A stretch of DNA of 64,000 bases from positions 682,001 through 746,000 of the forward strand of contig CAWCJO010000004.1 in the NCBI GenBank assembly GCA_963795935.1, given 5' to 3'. The notes below the pieces were generated by a model. The model was not told the DNA's origin. It was given only the letters and a program-made list of their open reading frames with translations, and did no database searches. Positions 27,566 to 36,650 of the stretch are shown here, in pieces. The stretch is from JAICMB01 sp963795935. Its GTDB lineage: Bacteria > Acidobacteriota > Terriglobia > Bryobacterales > Bryobacteraceae. The position numbers and the translations under genes are program-made. Positions within the stretch are counted from its first letter, which is position 1, and each line of letters begins with the position of its first letter.

Positions 27566-28315
27566 ATGCGGGAGCAGCATTACCACAGGCGCCCGGTGGA
27601 AGCGCACCGCGCGCGGAGTTTCGAAGATACGGGATCACTCGCGGCCGACCCGGACTTGCCGGCAGGCATTTCCGGCGCGCTGCAGTCCGCGGTGGATCTG
27701 TTCCCGATGGGTTTCATGGCGCTGAGCCGCGGCTGCCAAATTCTCGCGGCCAACCGCGCGGCGCGGCGGATCCTAGCCAGCAGCGAGATCGCGATCGAGG
27801 AAGGACGGGTCGCGCTCACGGTAAAGCGGCGGGATCGGGAGTTCCGGGATTTGGTCGAGCGCCCGCACGGCGCCGGCGCCGGCATGATGCGGATTCCGCG
27901 CCCGCCCCGCAAGCCGCTTCTGCTCCTTTCCTATCCTCTACCCACGCAGTTGGACCGCAACCTGGCGCTTCGCACGGACCATCAAACGGCCAACGGCCCA
28001 GCGGCGGTCCTGGTGTTCCTCGCGGACCTCGATGCGCTCCACGATCCCGATGCGGAAATTCTGCGGGGCTCGTTCGGGCTGACCCCGGCCGAGGCGCGCG
28101 TGGCGGGGTTGCTCATGCAAGGCCGCTCCGTCGAGGAGCTCGCCAGCGCGCTCGGCATCGCGGCAAACACGGCGCGCAACCACTTGAAACGGCTGTTCTC
28201 GAAGACGGCGACGAAGAGGCAGGGCGAATTGGTGCGGCTGCTGTGGTGCAGTCCGGCCTCGTTGGTGGGCACAACCGCAACTTCGGTGGAGGCGTGGCCG
28301 GCGGGTCTTGTCTGA
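27566..28315 (+). CDS. LuxR-type transcriptional regulator with N-terminal sensor-like domain
   Basis: 249 residues from the ATG at 27566 (MREQHYHRR) behind GAGGGG. The C-terminal helix-turn-helix reads LTPAEARVAGLLMQGRSVEELASALGIAANTARNHLKRLFSKTATKRQGELVRLL at about residues 174-228, the LuxR/GerE form with the conserved Glu, Val/Leu and recognition helix. The N-terminal part (FPMGFMALSRGCQILAANRAARRIL) has PAS-like strands, as in regulators that sense a small ligand. It has no receiver Asp, so it is not a phosphorylated response regulator. Its end converges with DUF2934 at 28318. Confidence 0.85.
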   Translation: MREQHYHRRPVEAHRARSFEDTGSLAADPDLPAGISGALQSAVDLFPMGFMALSRGCQILAANRAARRILASSEIAIEEGRVALTVKRRDREFRDLVERPHGAGAGMMRIPRPPRKPLLLLSYPLPTQLDRNLALRTDHQTANGPAAVLVFLADLDALHDPDAEILRGSFGLTPAEARVAGLLMQGRSVEELASALGIAANTARNHLKRLFSKTATKRQGELVRLLWCSPASLVGTTATSVEAWPAGLV

Positions 28316-28317
28316 AA

Positions 28318-28620
28318 CTATGCGGTCGAGTGCCGCTGACGCTCTTTCTCTCGCACGGCAGGAGATGGCGCGGTCTCGTCTTCATGCCCGGAGGCTTGCG
28401 GTGCGCCGCGCTTCTTGCGATTTCTTAGCTCTAATTCCGCGCGGCGCCAGTCGTCTTCGTGGAATCCGTGCTGCCGGCCGCGCTCTTCGTAGTATTGATA
28501 CGCAAGAAGCGCGATCTCGTCGCGGTCGTTGTTGATCGCGGCGTATCCTTCCAGCGAATTGTCGGCGTTGGCAGCCTCTTCGAGCGTGTGTGCGGTCGGC
28601 ATCTTATTCTTCTCGGGCAT
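28318..28620 (-). CDS. DUF2934 protein
   Basis: 100 residues. The DUF2934 core is IALLAYQYYEERGRQHGFHEDDW-RRAELEL (about residues 35-65), the pattern of an aromatic helix followed by G, then D-W and A-E. The function is unknown. Small DUF2934 proteins are frequent in Acidobacteria and alpha-proteobacteria. The basic Ser/Glu-rich tail is probably disordered. It starts divergently from the selenoredoxin gene, with 89 bases between them. Confidence 0.85.
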   Translation of the reverse strand: MPEKNKMPTAHTLEEAANADNSLEGYAAINNDRDEIALLAYQYYEERGRQHGFHEDDWRRAELELRNRKKRGAPQASGHEDETAPSPAVREKERQRHSTA

Positions 28621-28709
28621 GGGAATGTTCCTTTGTAATGGGACTGCGGCCCGCTTACAAAAGTTTCACGAACAGTTGCGGGCGTGGCCGCAGTCCTGTA
28701 AATTAAGGT

Positions 28710-29273
28710 TTGCGTAAACCAGCCTCGCTCACCATCGCATTAGCGCTTTGGGCGCCCGCGATCTCGCCCGCGGCCACCATTCCGCGCCCGGCCCCCGATA
28801 TTCAGATCGTGCTGCCGGGTGGAAAAGCGCTGGCGCTCGCGGCCTACCGGGGCAAAGTCGTTTGCCTCGCGTTCATCCTGACATATTGACCGCATTGCCA
28901 AAAAACCACTCAGGTTCTGAGTGGCCTCCAGAATGAGCTCGGGCCGCGCGGATTTCAAGCGCTCGAGGCCGCGATCGATCCAAACCCGAACCTTTCCGAT
29001 TTCGTGAGCAAGTTCAAGCCCTCGTTTCCCGTCGGGCAGTTCGACAATGCCAAGGCTGTCGAATTCATGCAGCTCTCGCCGGTGGTCCGCTCCTTCGTGC
29101 CATTCATGGTTTTGATCGATCGCGCCGGTATCATTCAGGCGCAGCACACCGGCTCCGAACAGGATTATTTCAGCGAAGATGTCGTAAGGCAAAGCGCCAA
29201 TATCCGCGCCGATATCGAAAAACTGTTAGGGCCGCCCAAACCTGCGCCGCGCCGAAAATCCGCGCCACGGTAG
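28710..29273 (+). CDS. exported redoxin (TlpA/AhpC-TSA fold), selenoprotein candidate with UPHC active site
   Basis: One continuous frame of 187 sense codons from TTG 28710 to TAG 29273 is interrupted only by TGA at 28887-28889 (residue 60). The first 22 residues are a signal peptide. RGKVVCLAFILTY, then TGA, then PHCQKTTQVL matches the family's GKVVxLxFxxTxCPHCQ, so the TGA replaces the first active-site Cys; the partner Cys63 is intact. After it come LGPRGFQALEAAID, FPVGQFDNAKAVEFMQLS and VPFMVLIDRAGIIQAQHTG, all good family sequence. Read as stop, nothing useful is made; a GTG at 29004 would start a fragment without the active site. The only in-frame start is TTG. A SECIS-like hairpin follows at 28906. 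Confidence 0.75.
28906..28924 (+). promoter_or_regulatory. SECIS-like hairpin after the TGA of the redoxin
   Basis: CCACTCAG, loop GTT, CTGAGTGG: a perfect 8-bp stem with a 3-base loop. The loop starts 25 bases after the TGA and its first base is G. The bacterial SECIS pattern, as I remember it, asks for a stem of 4-16 pairs, a loop of 3-14 bases with G among the first two, and 16-37 bases between UGA and loop; this hairpin satisfies all of these. In the cell SelB would bind it and bring Sec-tRNA to the ribosome. Confidence 0.7.
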
Positions 29274-29317
29274 GGCGCTAAAGGACCCCGGAATACCGCA
29301 AAAGGCGCATGGATTTA

Positions 29318-29344
29318 GGAGTAAGGGCGACAGCAACTTACTCC
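29318..29344 (+). terminator. hairpin behind the redoxin gene
   Basis: GGAGTAAG and CTTACTCC pair perfectly (8 bp) around an 11-base loop, 45 bases after the redoxin stop. No T-run follows, so it is at best a weak intrinsic terminator or an RNA-stabilising 3' hairpin. Confidence 0.35.
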
Positions 29345-29382
29345 CGCGGCTCTGCTTCGTGAATGGTAGATTTGGCTGTGTG

Positions 29383-29985
29383 ATGGGGCGTCGATCGGCG
29401 GCGATTGCCGTGTTCGTGTGCTGCGTCGCCGCGCAGCAATTGCAGCGCCCGGCGCGCGCGATTCCGGAGGACCGCCGCAAGGATACTTTCGACGTCTACT
29501 CGGCGGCGCTGGCGAGACCAAGCCTGAGCCATCCCGATAACAACCGGAAATACGCCATCCTCGACACGACGGGCGCGACATACCCGATGGCCGATCCCGC
29601 GAGCTGCCTGCACGTGCCGAATGAATATCGATCGCGCTTCGAACAGATCCTGACCGATTACGCGAAATACGCGAATGACCGTTTCCGTCTGACGCCGAAT
29701 TTTTCGATAGTCAAACCGTACGAGCTGGTCGATGAGGAGGCGGCTAAAAAGTTCCGTGAAGAGCGACGGCACGGCCGCGGCGCAGCGCCCTTTTCCCCCT
29801 TTGACGGCGTGGTCGATCTGATTACCCTGGGGAATGTCTTCTTCGATTCGAATCGCACGCTGGCGGTTGTGCAGATCTCGGCCTGGTGCGGAGGACTGTG
29901 CGGATTTCAGACGTGGCGCGTGTTCGAGAAGCGCGCAGGGGCGTGGCAAGAGAAGCAATGGCACGCTTGCATCGCCATTTCGTGA
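29383..29985 (+). CDS. exported protein of unknown function
   Basis: 200 residues from the ATG at 29383; an upstream GTG at 29359 is also open. Signal peptide MGRRSAAIAVFVCCVAA. The mature protein has KYAILDTTGATYPMADPASC-L, FEQILTDYAKYANDRFRL, KPYELVDEEAAKKF, DGVVDLITLGNVFFDSNRTLAVVQISAWCGGLCGFQTWRVF. The CGGLCG and final WHAC suggest two disulfides. I recall relatives in Acidobacteria without function. It ends convergently 47 bases before the T6SS operon end. Confidence 0.6.
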   Translation: MGRRSAAIAVFVCCVAAQQLQRPARAIPEDRRKDTFDVYSAALARPSLSHPDNNRKYAILDTTGATYPMADPASCLHVPNEYRSRFEQILTDYAKYANDRFRLTPNFSIVKPYELVDEEAAKKFREERRHGRGAAPFSPFDGVVDLITLGNVFFDSNRTLAVVQISAWCGGLCGFQTWRVFEKRAGAWQEKQWHACIAIS

Positions 29986-30032
29986 ATGAGCGCCACCGTC
30001 CATGCCGAAGCAGTCTTCGATCGGTCTTAGAT

Positions 30033-31277
30033 CTAGGCCGAGGCGGGAACATGACTGAGCGGGACGGTTTTGCGCAGGGTTCCGGCGGGGCCGGGCATGA
30101 ACAGGAGCAGCTCGGCGGGATCGTGGCCTTCCGCCAGAATGCAAACAATGGGGCCGAAGAACGTTTTCGCCTCTTCGGCGCTGAGCGGCGCAACGAAAGC
30201 GCGAAGCAGCGCTGGATTCGAGAAGCGGAAGCGGAACTCGGCGCCATCGGGCGTCATCAGCGTTTGAAAGCGGCGCAGGTGGTTGCGCAAGATCGCGGGC
30301 GGCTGACGGGAGGCGATGTAGACGCCCCAGGCATTGCCCCAGCCGGCGGAAGCGAGTTGGGCCGCGATGGCCGAATCGGCGTTTAGGGGCGTCAGGCAGG
30401 TGGTTTCGGAAACATTCTCGACAGCGCCGCCTGCGGCGCGGACGGAATCGAGAAGGGCGGCCGCCAGAGACGAGTCCAGAACGGCGTAGACGGGATCGGC
30501 GAGGCCGCGCAGGATGTCGAGTAGGGCGGATTCGGCGCCCGGGAGTGGCGTGGCGGCGGGCTCCGGCGGCGCAACGGCGGCGGGCGGTGGACCGCCGGGG
30601 GGCGGCGGCATTGCAAAAGATCCCAGCGCGGGCGGCGCGGAGCTGAACGTTAACGGCGGGGGAGGCGGAGGCTGCGCCGGGTGAGCGGGCCCGGCCGCGG
30701 GATGATAGGGCAGCGGCGAATCGAAAGGCGAGGGAGGATGCAAGCGCGGGGGCGGCTCAAAGTGCTGCGGGGCACCGGCGGCCGGGGCCGGGGGCGGCTC
30801 AAAGGGCGGTGGCGCGCCGGCGGCGGGAGGCGGGGGCGGCAACGGCGGGGCGCCGAATGGGAAGGAGGGGTCGGAGTCGAACGGCGCCCGCTGCTGGGGC
30901 GCCGGCGGACGGAAATGGCGCGTCTGATCGAGCGGGACCGCGGGATCGTGCGCCGGCCCACCCCCCAGTGCATCGAGCCGCAGCGCGAAACTCGACTGGC
31001 CCGCCGTGATGGTGTCGCCCTCCCGCACCGGGCCTTCACTGACGCGCGTTCCGTTCAAGAACGTGCCGTTGCTGCTGGTCAGGTCGCGGACGACGCAGTT
31101 GTCGCCGGACCATTCCACCGCGAAATGAGCGCTCGAAAGAAAAGTGTCTTCGGCGACCACGTAATCCGATTTCGCGGTGCGTCCGATGCGGACGGGAACG
31201 CCCGGAGTGAGAACGATTTTGCGCCCGGCGTGCGGGCCCGCGGTTACTTCCAGGGCTGCCTGCATTGCACTCGCCAC
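30033..31277 (-). CDS. FHA domain fused through a Pro-rich linker to a DUF4123 domain
   Basis: 414 residues, last gene of the T6SS operon. Residues 5-95 are an FHA fold (VRIGRTAKSDYVV, SSAHFAVEW, LTSSNGTFLNG), which binds phosphothreonine. Residues 110-240 are a disordered linker made of Pro, Ala, Phe and Gly. Residues 245-414 are DUF4123-like (PVYAVLDSSLAAAL, GWGNAWGVYIASRQPP, LRNHLRRFQTLMTPDG, FFGPIVCILAE), parallel to the neighbouring DUF4123 protein. DUF4123 proteins are adaptors that load effectors onto VgrG, while FHA proteins (Fha1/TagH) control assembly by Thr phosphorylation; this fusion would join the two. The start is GTG 31277 behind TGGAG. Confidence 0.85.
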   Translation of the reverse strand: MASAMQAALEVTAGPHAGRKIVLTPGVPVRIGRTAKSDYVVAEDTFLSSAHFAVEWSGDNCVVRDLTSSNGTFLNGTRVSEGPVREGDTITAGQSSFALRLDALGGGPAHDPAVPLDQTRHFRPPAPQQRAPFDSDPSFPFGAPPLPPPPPAAGAPPPFEPPPAPAAGAPQHFEPPPRLHPPSPFDSPLPYHPAAGPAHPAQPPPPPPLTFSSAPPALGSFAMPPPPGGPPPAAVAPPEPAATPLPGAESALLDILRGLADPVYAVLDSSLAAALLDSVRAAGGAVENVSETTCLTPLNADSAIAAQLASAGWGNAWGVYIASRQPPAILRNHLRRFQTLMTPDGAEFRFRFSNPALLRAFVAPLSAEEAKTFFGPIVCILAEGHDPAELLLFMPGPAGTLRKTVPLSHVPASA

Positions 31278-31287
31278 CGATCTCCAT

Positions 31288-31812
31288 TCATAGCTGTTCC
31301 AACTGTTTCGCCAATTCGCCGTTCTTCAGGCGGAAGCGGAGCATGGCGGCTCCGCTTTCATCTTCCATCATGAAGGACTGCACGGGGCCGAAGATTGTTT
31401 GCAGTTCCTCTTTGTTGCAGGCGGGCAAGTAAACGCGCAAAACGCGCGGGTCGTAATAGCGGAACAGCAGCGGCTTGCCGTTCGGATCGTGCACCGTGAG
31501 AAAGCCGCGGAAATGGCGCCGCAGGGCGGCCAGATCGGCCTCGCTTTCGGCGAAGACGCCCCAATGATTGCCCCAACCGCGGCCCAGGACCCACTCGGTA
31601 AACAGCGCATCGTTCTCGAGCTTTACGAGATACGGCGCCACCTCGGCCATATCGGGCCGTAACTCGCCGCGATAGAGGCAGACGTGCTCCGGCGTCTGAT
31701 CCGCAAGTTGCTTCAACAGGCCCGGGATGGAGGCTCCGTCCAAAATGGCGTAGACGGCGCCGCCCTCCTCGCGGTACATCTTTTCGCGCAGCGCGTCGAT
31801 CCGATCTCCCAT
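31288..31812 (-). CDS. DUF4123 adaptor protein of the T6SS
   Basis: 174 residues from MGDRIDALREKM (31812), behind AGGAGG. DUF4123 features: AVYAILDGASIPGLLKQL, LYRGELRPDMAEVAPYLVKL, WVLGRGWGNHWGVF, LRRHFRGFLTVHDPNG, FRYYDPRVLRVYLPAC, TIFGPVQSFMME. It works as a chaperone that binds the VgrG tip and one effector. The gene follows vgrG at 31851 and precedes the FHA-DUF4123 gene by 10 bases. No effector gene lies beside it, which is unusual. Confidence 0.88.
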   Translation of the reverse strand: MGDRIDALREKMYREEGGAVYAILDGASIPGLLKQLADQTPEHVCLYRGELRPDMAEVAPYLVKLENDALFTEWVLGRGWGNHWGVFAESEADLAALRRHFRGFLTVHDPNGKPLLFRYYDPRVLRVYLPACNKEELQTIFGPVQSFMMEDESGAAMLRFRLKNGELAKQLEQL

Positions 31813-31850
31813 TTTTCCTCCGGCCTCACGGGCCGGTAAATGACCTACTG

Positions 31851-33925
31851 TCATGATTCGCAGAACGGCGCCCCCGATTGCGCCGCCGCCTTCAACACCA
31901 ACGCCGCCGGGCTGTATGAACTCGGCGGCACGACCGTCTTCTTCGCTGCCAGCTTCATGGGCGGGCCGGAGGCCTGCCCGGGATCGGCCTTATCGGCCTC
32001 GTCCGGATCCTTGGGGGCGTCGGGCGAACATCCCGCGCCCGAGCCGGCCGAGCCTCCGCTGTTGATGAACACCATCGTGCCGGTGATGAAGACGCCCGCG
32101 GGATTGAGATTGATGAAATTACCGCCCACCTTGAGCGTCAGGTTCGTGCCCGATTCGATCACAAGATTCATGCCGGCTTTGAGATAGATCTCCGTGCCGG
32201 CGTCGAGCGCATAATTCTGGCCGACCTTCTCCTGCATGTTCTGGGCTGACATTCAGGGATTCCGTGCCGCCGACTTTTTGATTGTGATCGCCCGTGACGT
32301 TGATGTGCTTGTCGCCCTTGATCTGTTCCCGTTGATCCTGGACCACGATCAGGCTGCTGTCTTCGCCGATCCACTCCCGCAAATCGTTCTTGATCCGTAT
32401 ATCCTGGTCTTTTTCGGCGTGAATGAAGACCTGCTCGCTGCCCTTTTTATCTTCGAAGCGGAACTCGTTGAATCCGCCGCCGCCTTTGGAAGAATACGAC
32501 TTGATGGTGCTTTTCGTTTTTTCGTCCGGCAGCGCGTAAGGAGGCGTCTGGTCGGCGTTATAGACGCGGCCGGTGATGAGCGGCCGGTCGGGATCGCCTT
32601 CGAGAAAATCCACCACCACTTCCTGGCCGATGCGCGGGATAAACATAGCGCCCCACTGCTTGCCCGCCCAGAGTTGGGAAACGCGCACGTAGCAGGAGCT
32701 GTTCTCGTCGCTCTTGCCCTCGCGGTCCCAGAAAAACTGTACCTTCACGCGGCCGTGCTGGTCGACGTAGATCTCTTCGCCGCCCGGGCCGACGACGACG
32801 GCGGTCTGGGGGCCCTGCACGAATGGCCGTCGCGCGATGCGGGCGGGCCGGTAAGGGATCTCATAGGGGATCACGGCGAAGCTGTTGGAGTAGGTTTCTT
32901 CGACCTCCTCCTGCCCGGTGAAATAAGAAGATCCGCAATTGGCCTCGTGCTGGACTTCGGTCAGCAGGTAAGTCTTGTTGAGGTCGCGGCGGTAATGATC
33001 TCTCAAGATCGAAGCGGTAGCCGGGAGTGAAGGCCGCGCAGGTGCTCACGCCTCGGCCGCCAATGTAAGACGCCTCCTGCTCCTGCATGCGCACCTTGGC
33101 GATCTGTTCGCCGCCGGATTTATTGAGGTAAATGCCGGGATAATCGTACAGCTCGAAAGTGCCGTTGTTGGCGACGGTGTGGACGGTGGGCTCGCTCACG
33201 TCCAGGTCGGTCAAGGGCGTGAGGAAGTTGTAGTCGTTCATCGAGCAGGCGCCGGTTTTGAGCTCCTGTCCGATCTGGAACCCGGTAATTCTCTCTTCTT
33301 CCAGCACGCGCGCCGTGCTGTCGAACATGGCCTTCGGCTGGTTGGGGCAGGGTTGGTGCGCGCTGCTGGCGTCGGCGAACACCAGCGTGTGCTTAGCCGC
33401 CTCGTGCTCGAAATAATAGAAGATTCCGTATTGCTCCATGAGGCGCGAGACGAAATTGAAATCGGTCTCGCGATACTGAACGCAATACTCGCGCTCGTCG
33501 TAACTGCCCTGGGTCTTGTCCTTGAAGTCTTGAAACCCGAGGTCCGCGAACACCTTCGTGACGATGTCCTTGACGGATTTATTTTGGAAAATCCGGCAGT
33601 TCGCGTTGCGGGTCAGGAACCACAGCCAGGGGACGATCTCCGCTTCATAGTGGGTGAAGCGGTTGTCCCGGCCGGTCTGGATGAAGCGGCTGACGAAGCC
33701 GTTGATAAAGCGGTTCTCGCCATTGGCGAGATGGATCGTGATGGTGACGCGCTTGCCGACTATATCGTCAAAAGAGATGGAGGGCTGCTCGGATAGAAGA
33801 TCGGCATGGAAGGCGAACAGACGCGAGATGCCTTCGGCGCCCGTGAGACTCTGCAGCAGCAGGACGTCGTCGCCGAGCGGCGTCTGTATGGCGATAATGC
33901 GATTTTCCTGCGAATATTCGGGCAT
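31851..33925 (-). CDS. vgrG: VgrG spike protein of the T6SS (TssI), two frame breaks
   Basis: Trimeric needle tip. The gp27-like part starts MPEYSQENRIIAIQTPLGDDVLLLQSL with VPWLWFLTRN, ETDFNFVSRLMEQYGIFYYFEH and PGYRFDLER. The gp5-like OB part has GGEEIYVDQHGRVKVQFFWDREG and RVSQLWAGKQWGAMFIPRIGQEVVVDFLEGDPDRPLITGRVYN, then the beta-helix repeats (IRIKNDLREWIGEDSS, GDKHINVTGDHNQKVGGTESL). Breaks near 33005 and 32245 move the frame; corrected length is about 690 residues. The last 70 residues (SGGSAGSGAGCSPDAP to APFCES) are a low-complexity tail, not a toxin domain. Confidence 0.9.
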
Positions 33926-33952
33926 GGCGCGCTCACAGCCTCGTCATAAATT

Positions 33953-36642
33953 TCACGCGTAGACAAAAGATCCGTCCGGCGCGATGCTCACATGAATGGA
34001 GCCGAGCCTCTCGCCTTCGGCCATCCTGCCGAGGATTTGCTTCGAAATCTCGGGCAGAAGCGTGTTGGTCAGAATGTTATCGACGTTGCGGGCTCCGCTC
34101 TCGACTTCGGTGCAGCGGCGGGCCACTTCGTCGATCAAGCCCTCGTCGTAGGTGAGGTCGAGTCTTGTGATTTTCCTTGATGCGCCGCTGGATCTTGCCC
34201 AATTTCAGCGTGATGATCTTCTTCATCGTCTCATCGCGTATGGGGAAGTAGGGAATGATGACGAGGCGGCCCAGAAAGGCGGGCTTGAAAACCTTGTCGA
34301 GCTCGGGCTTCAGCGCTTTGACCAGCCCGGCGGGACCAGGGGCCGTCTCGGGATCGGCCGTAAGTTTCATCAGCGTGTCGGTGCCGGCGTTCGAGGTCAG
34401 AATGATGATGGTGTTTTTAAAATCGATCTCGCGGCCTTCGCCGTCCTCCATCTGGCCTTTATCGAAGACCTGGAAGAAAAGCTCCAGGACGTCGGGATGG
34501 GCTTTCTCGACCTCGTCGAGCAGTACCACCGAGTAGGGACGGCGCCGCACGGCCTCGGTGAGAACGCCGCCCTCGCCGTAGCCGACGTATCCGGGAGGCG
34601 AGCCCTTCAGCGTCGAGACGGTGTGCGCTTCCTGAAACTCCGACATGTTGATGGTGATCATGTTGCGCTCGCCGCCATACATCAGGTCGGCGAGGGCGAG
34701 CGCCGTTTCCGTCTTGCCGACGCCGCTGGGGCCGACCAGCAGGAACACGCCGATGGGTTTGTGGGGATCTTCCAGGCTCGCCTTGGAGGTGCGGATACGC
34801 TGGCTGATGACTTCGAGCGCCTGGTTCTGGCCGATCACGCGGCTACCCAGATGCTGTTCGAGCTTCAGCACCGACGCGATTTCGTCCTTCAACATTTTGC
34901 CGACGGGAATGCCGGTCCAGCCGGAGATGACTTCGCCGACGATGTGTCCGTCGACGCAGACGCGCATCAGCGGCGTTTCGCCTTGCAGCGCGGACAACTG
35001 CGCGTCCAGCCCGGCCAGCTCCTTACGCAGCGCTTCGGGGTCGGCGGCGGCGGTCTGGGTGGCCGTTCCGCCATCGCCCGAGGCGGCGGGGCCCGATGAC
35101 GCCGGGGCAGGCGCGGCGCCGTCGCTTTCCAGGTGCGAACGAACTTCGCGGATCTTCGAGACCAGCTCGCTCTCCTTCTTAAAGCGCTCCTCCAGGTCTT
35201 TCAGGCGCGCGCCGGTCTCTTGGCGGATCTCCGCGATCGTGCCGAGACGCTCGCGATGGTCCGCGCCGACTTTCGATTCCTGATTGAGGACGCGCTCCTG
35301 CACGGCAAGATCGTCGAGCTGGCGGCGGGCATCTTCAATGGCCGCCGGGATGGCGCTCTGCCCCAGCGCGAGACGCGCGCAGGCGGTATCGAGCACGCTG
35401 ACGGCCTTGTCCGGCAACTGGCGGCCGGCGATGTAACGATGCGACAGACGCACCGCCGCGTTCACTCCTTCATCGAGAATTCTGACCTTATGATGTTTTT
35501 CGAGCGAAGGCACGATGCCGCGCATCATCACCATGCACTGGATTTCGGTCGGTTCCTCGACCTTCACCACTTGGAAACGGCGCGCCAGGGCGGGGTCCTT
35601 TTCGAAGTACTTCTTGTATTCGGACCAGGTCGTCGCCGCGATGGTGCGCAATTCGCCGCGCGCCAGCGCCGGCTTGAGCAGATTGGCGGCATCGTTCTGG
35701 CCGGCCTGGCCGCCCGGCGCCGATCATGGTGTGAGCTTCGTCGATGAACAAAATGATGGGCGACGGCGACGATTTCACTTCTTCGATGAGGCCCTTGAGG
35801 CGGTTCTCGAACTCGCCCTTGATGCCCGCGCCGGCCTGCAGCAGCGCCAGATCGAGCGTGCGCAGCGTTACGTTTTTCAACGGAGGCGGAACGTCGCCCT
35901 GCGCGATTCTCAATGCCAGGCCCTCGACGACCGCAGTCTTGCCGACGCCCGCCTCCCCGGTGAGAATGGGGTTATTCTGACGGCGGCGCGTCAGGATATC
36001 GATGACCTGCCGGATTTCGAAATCGCGACCAAGGACGGGATCGATCTTGCCGTTCCTGGCGTTCCCGGTGAGATCGACCGTAAACTGATCGATGTTGGGC
36101 GTTTTGCCGCCGCGCGCGGGGCCGGGCTGGGCGGAGGCGGCATCGGCCGCGGCGCCCGTCATGGCGTCTTCGGAAGATCCGCCCGCGATGGCGACAAATT
36201 CCTTCTTGAGAACTTCCGGCTGGATCTTCTGAAATTCCTTGCTGACTTCGTTGACCATGCGCGCCAGCTCTTCGTTGGAAGCGAGCGCCAGGAGGGTGTG
36301 TCCGGTACTCACGCGCGGCGCTCCGAAATCGATCGAGCCGATGGTCCAGGCCTCGGTCAACATCTTCAGCACGTAGGGGCTGATGGCCGGCGTGCGGCCG
36401 TTGCCGGAGCGCATACGGTCCAGGCTACGCGTCAGCTCGGACGACATACGCGATGTGTTTACGCCGAAGTGGTGAAAAATCTTCGCGGCGTCGGTATCGC
36501 TCGCGTCGAGCAGTTTCATGAGGTAATGCTCGATCTCAATGTCGTAGTGCGTGCGTGCAAGGCACAGCCCGGCGGCGGCCTCCAGCGCGCTTCGCGTGGC
36601 GTCGTTCAACTTGCCGATTAACGATTTCAGATTTACGCTCAT
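33953..36642 (-). CDS. tssH: T6SS sheath-recycling AAA+ ATPase ClpV, two frame breaks
   Basis: It unfolds and recycles the contracted TssB/C sheath. The N-domain starts MSVNLKSLIGKLNDATRSALEAAAGLC. Two AAA+ modules follow: Walker A GEAGVGKTA with Walker B IILFIDEAHTM, then GPSGVGKTE with YSVVLLDEVEKAHPDV. Breaks near 35712 (after MIGAG) and 34160 (after RIKENHKT) shift the frame; the correct tail YDEGLIDEVARRCTEVESGARN ends at 33953. Corrected length about 895 residues, as usual for ClpV. The linker near residues 165-185 is Ala/Gly-rich. It starts 8 bases after tssG ends. Confidence 0.93.
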
Positions 36643-36650
36643 AGCAACTT

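Noticed and set aside
30570..30900. Pro/Ala-rich stretch as a separate gene or a repeat element
   Set aside because: It is in frame with both the FHA and the DUF4123 domains and reads as a disordered linker of one protein.
34152..35099. Long plus-strand frame opposite tssH, and similar long frames at 35515-36621, 40663-41790, 44332-45687 and 673-2106
   Set aside because: All lie antisense to clearly identified genes (tssH, tssA, tssC, gnd), have Arg/Gly/Asp-heavy random composition and no family motifs. They are mirror frames caused by high GC.
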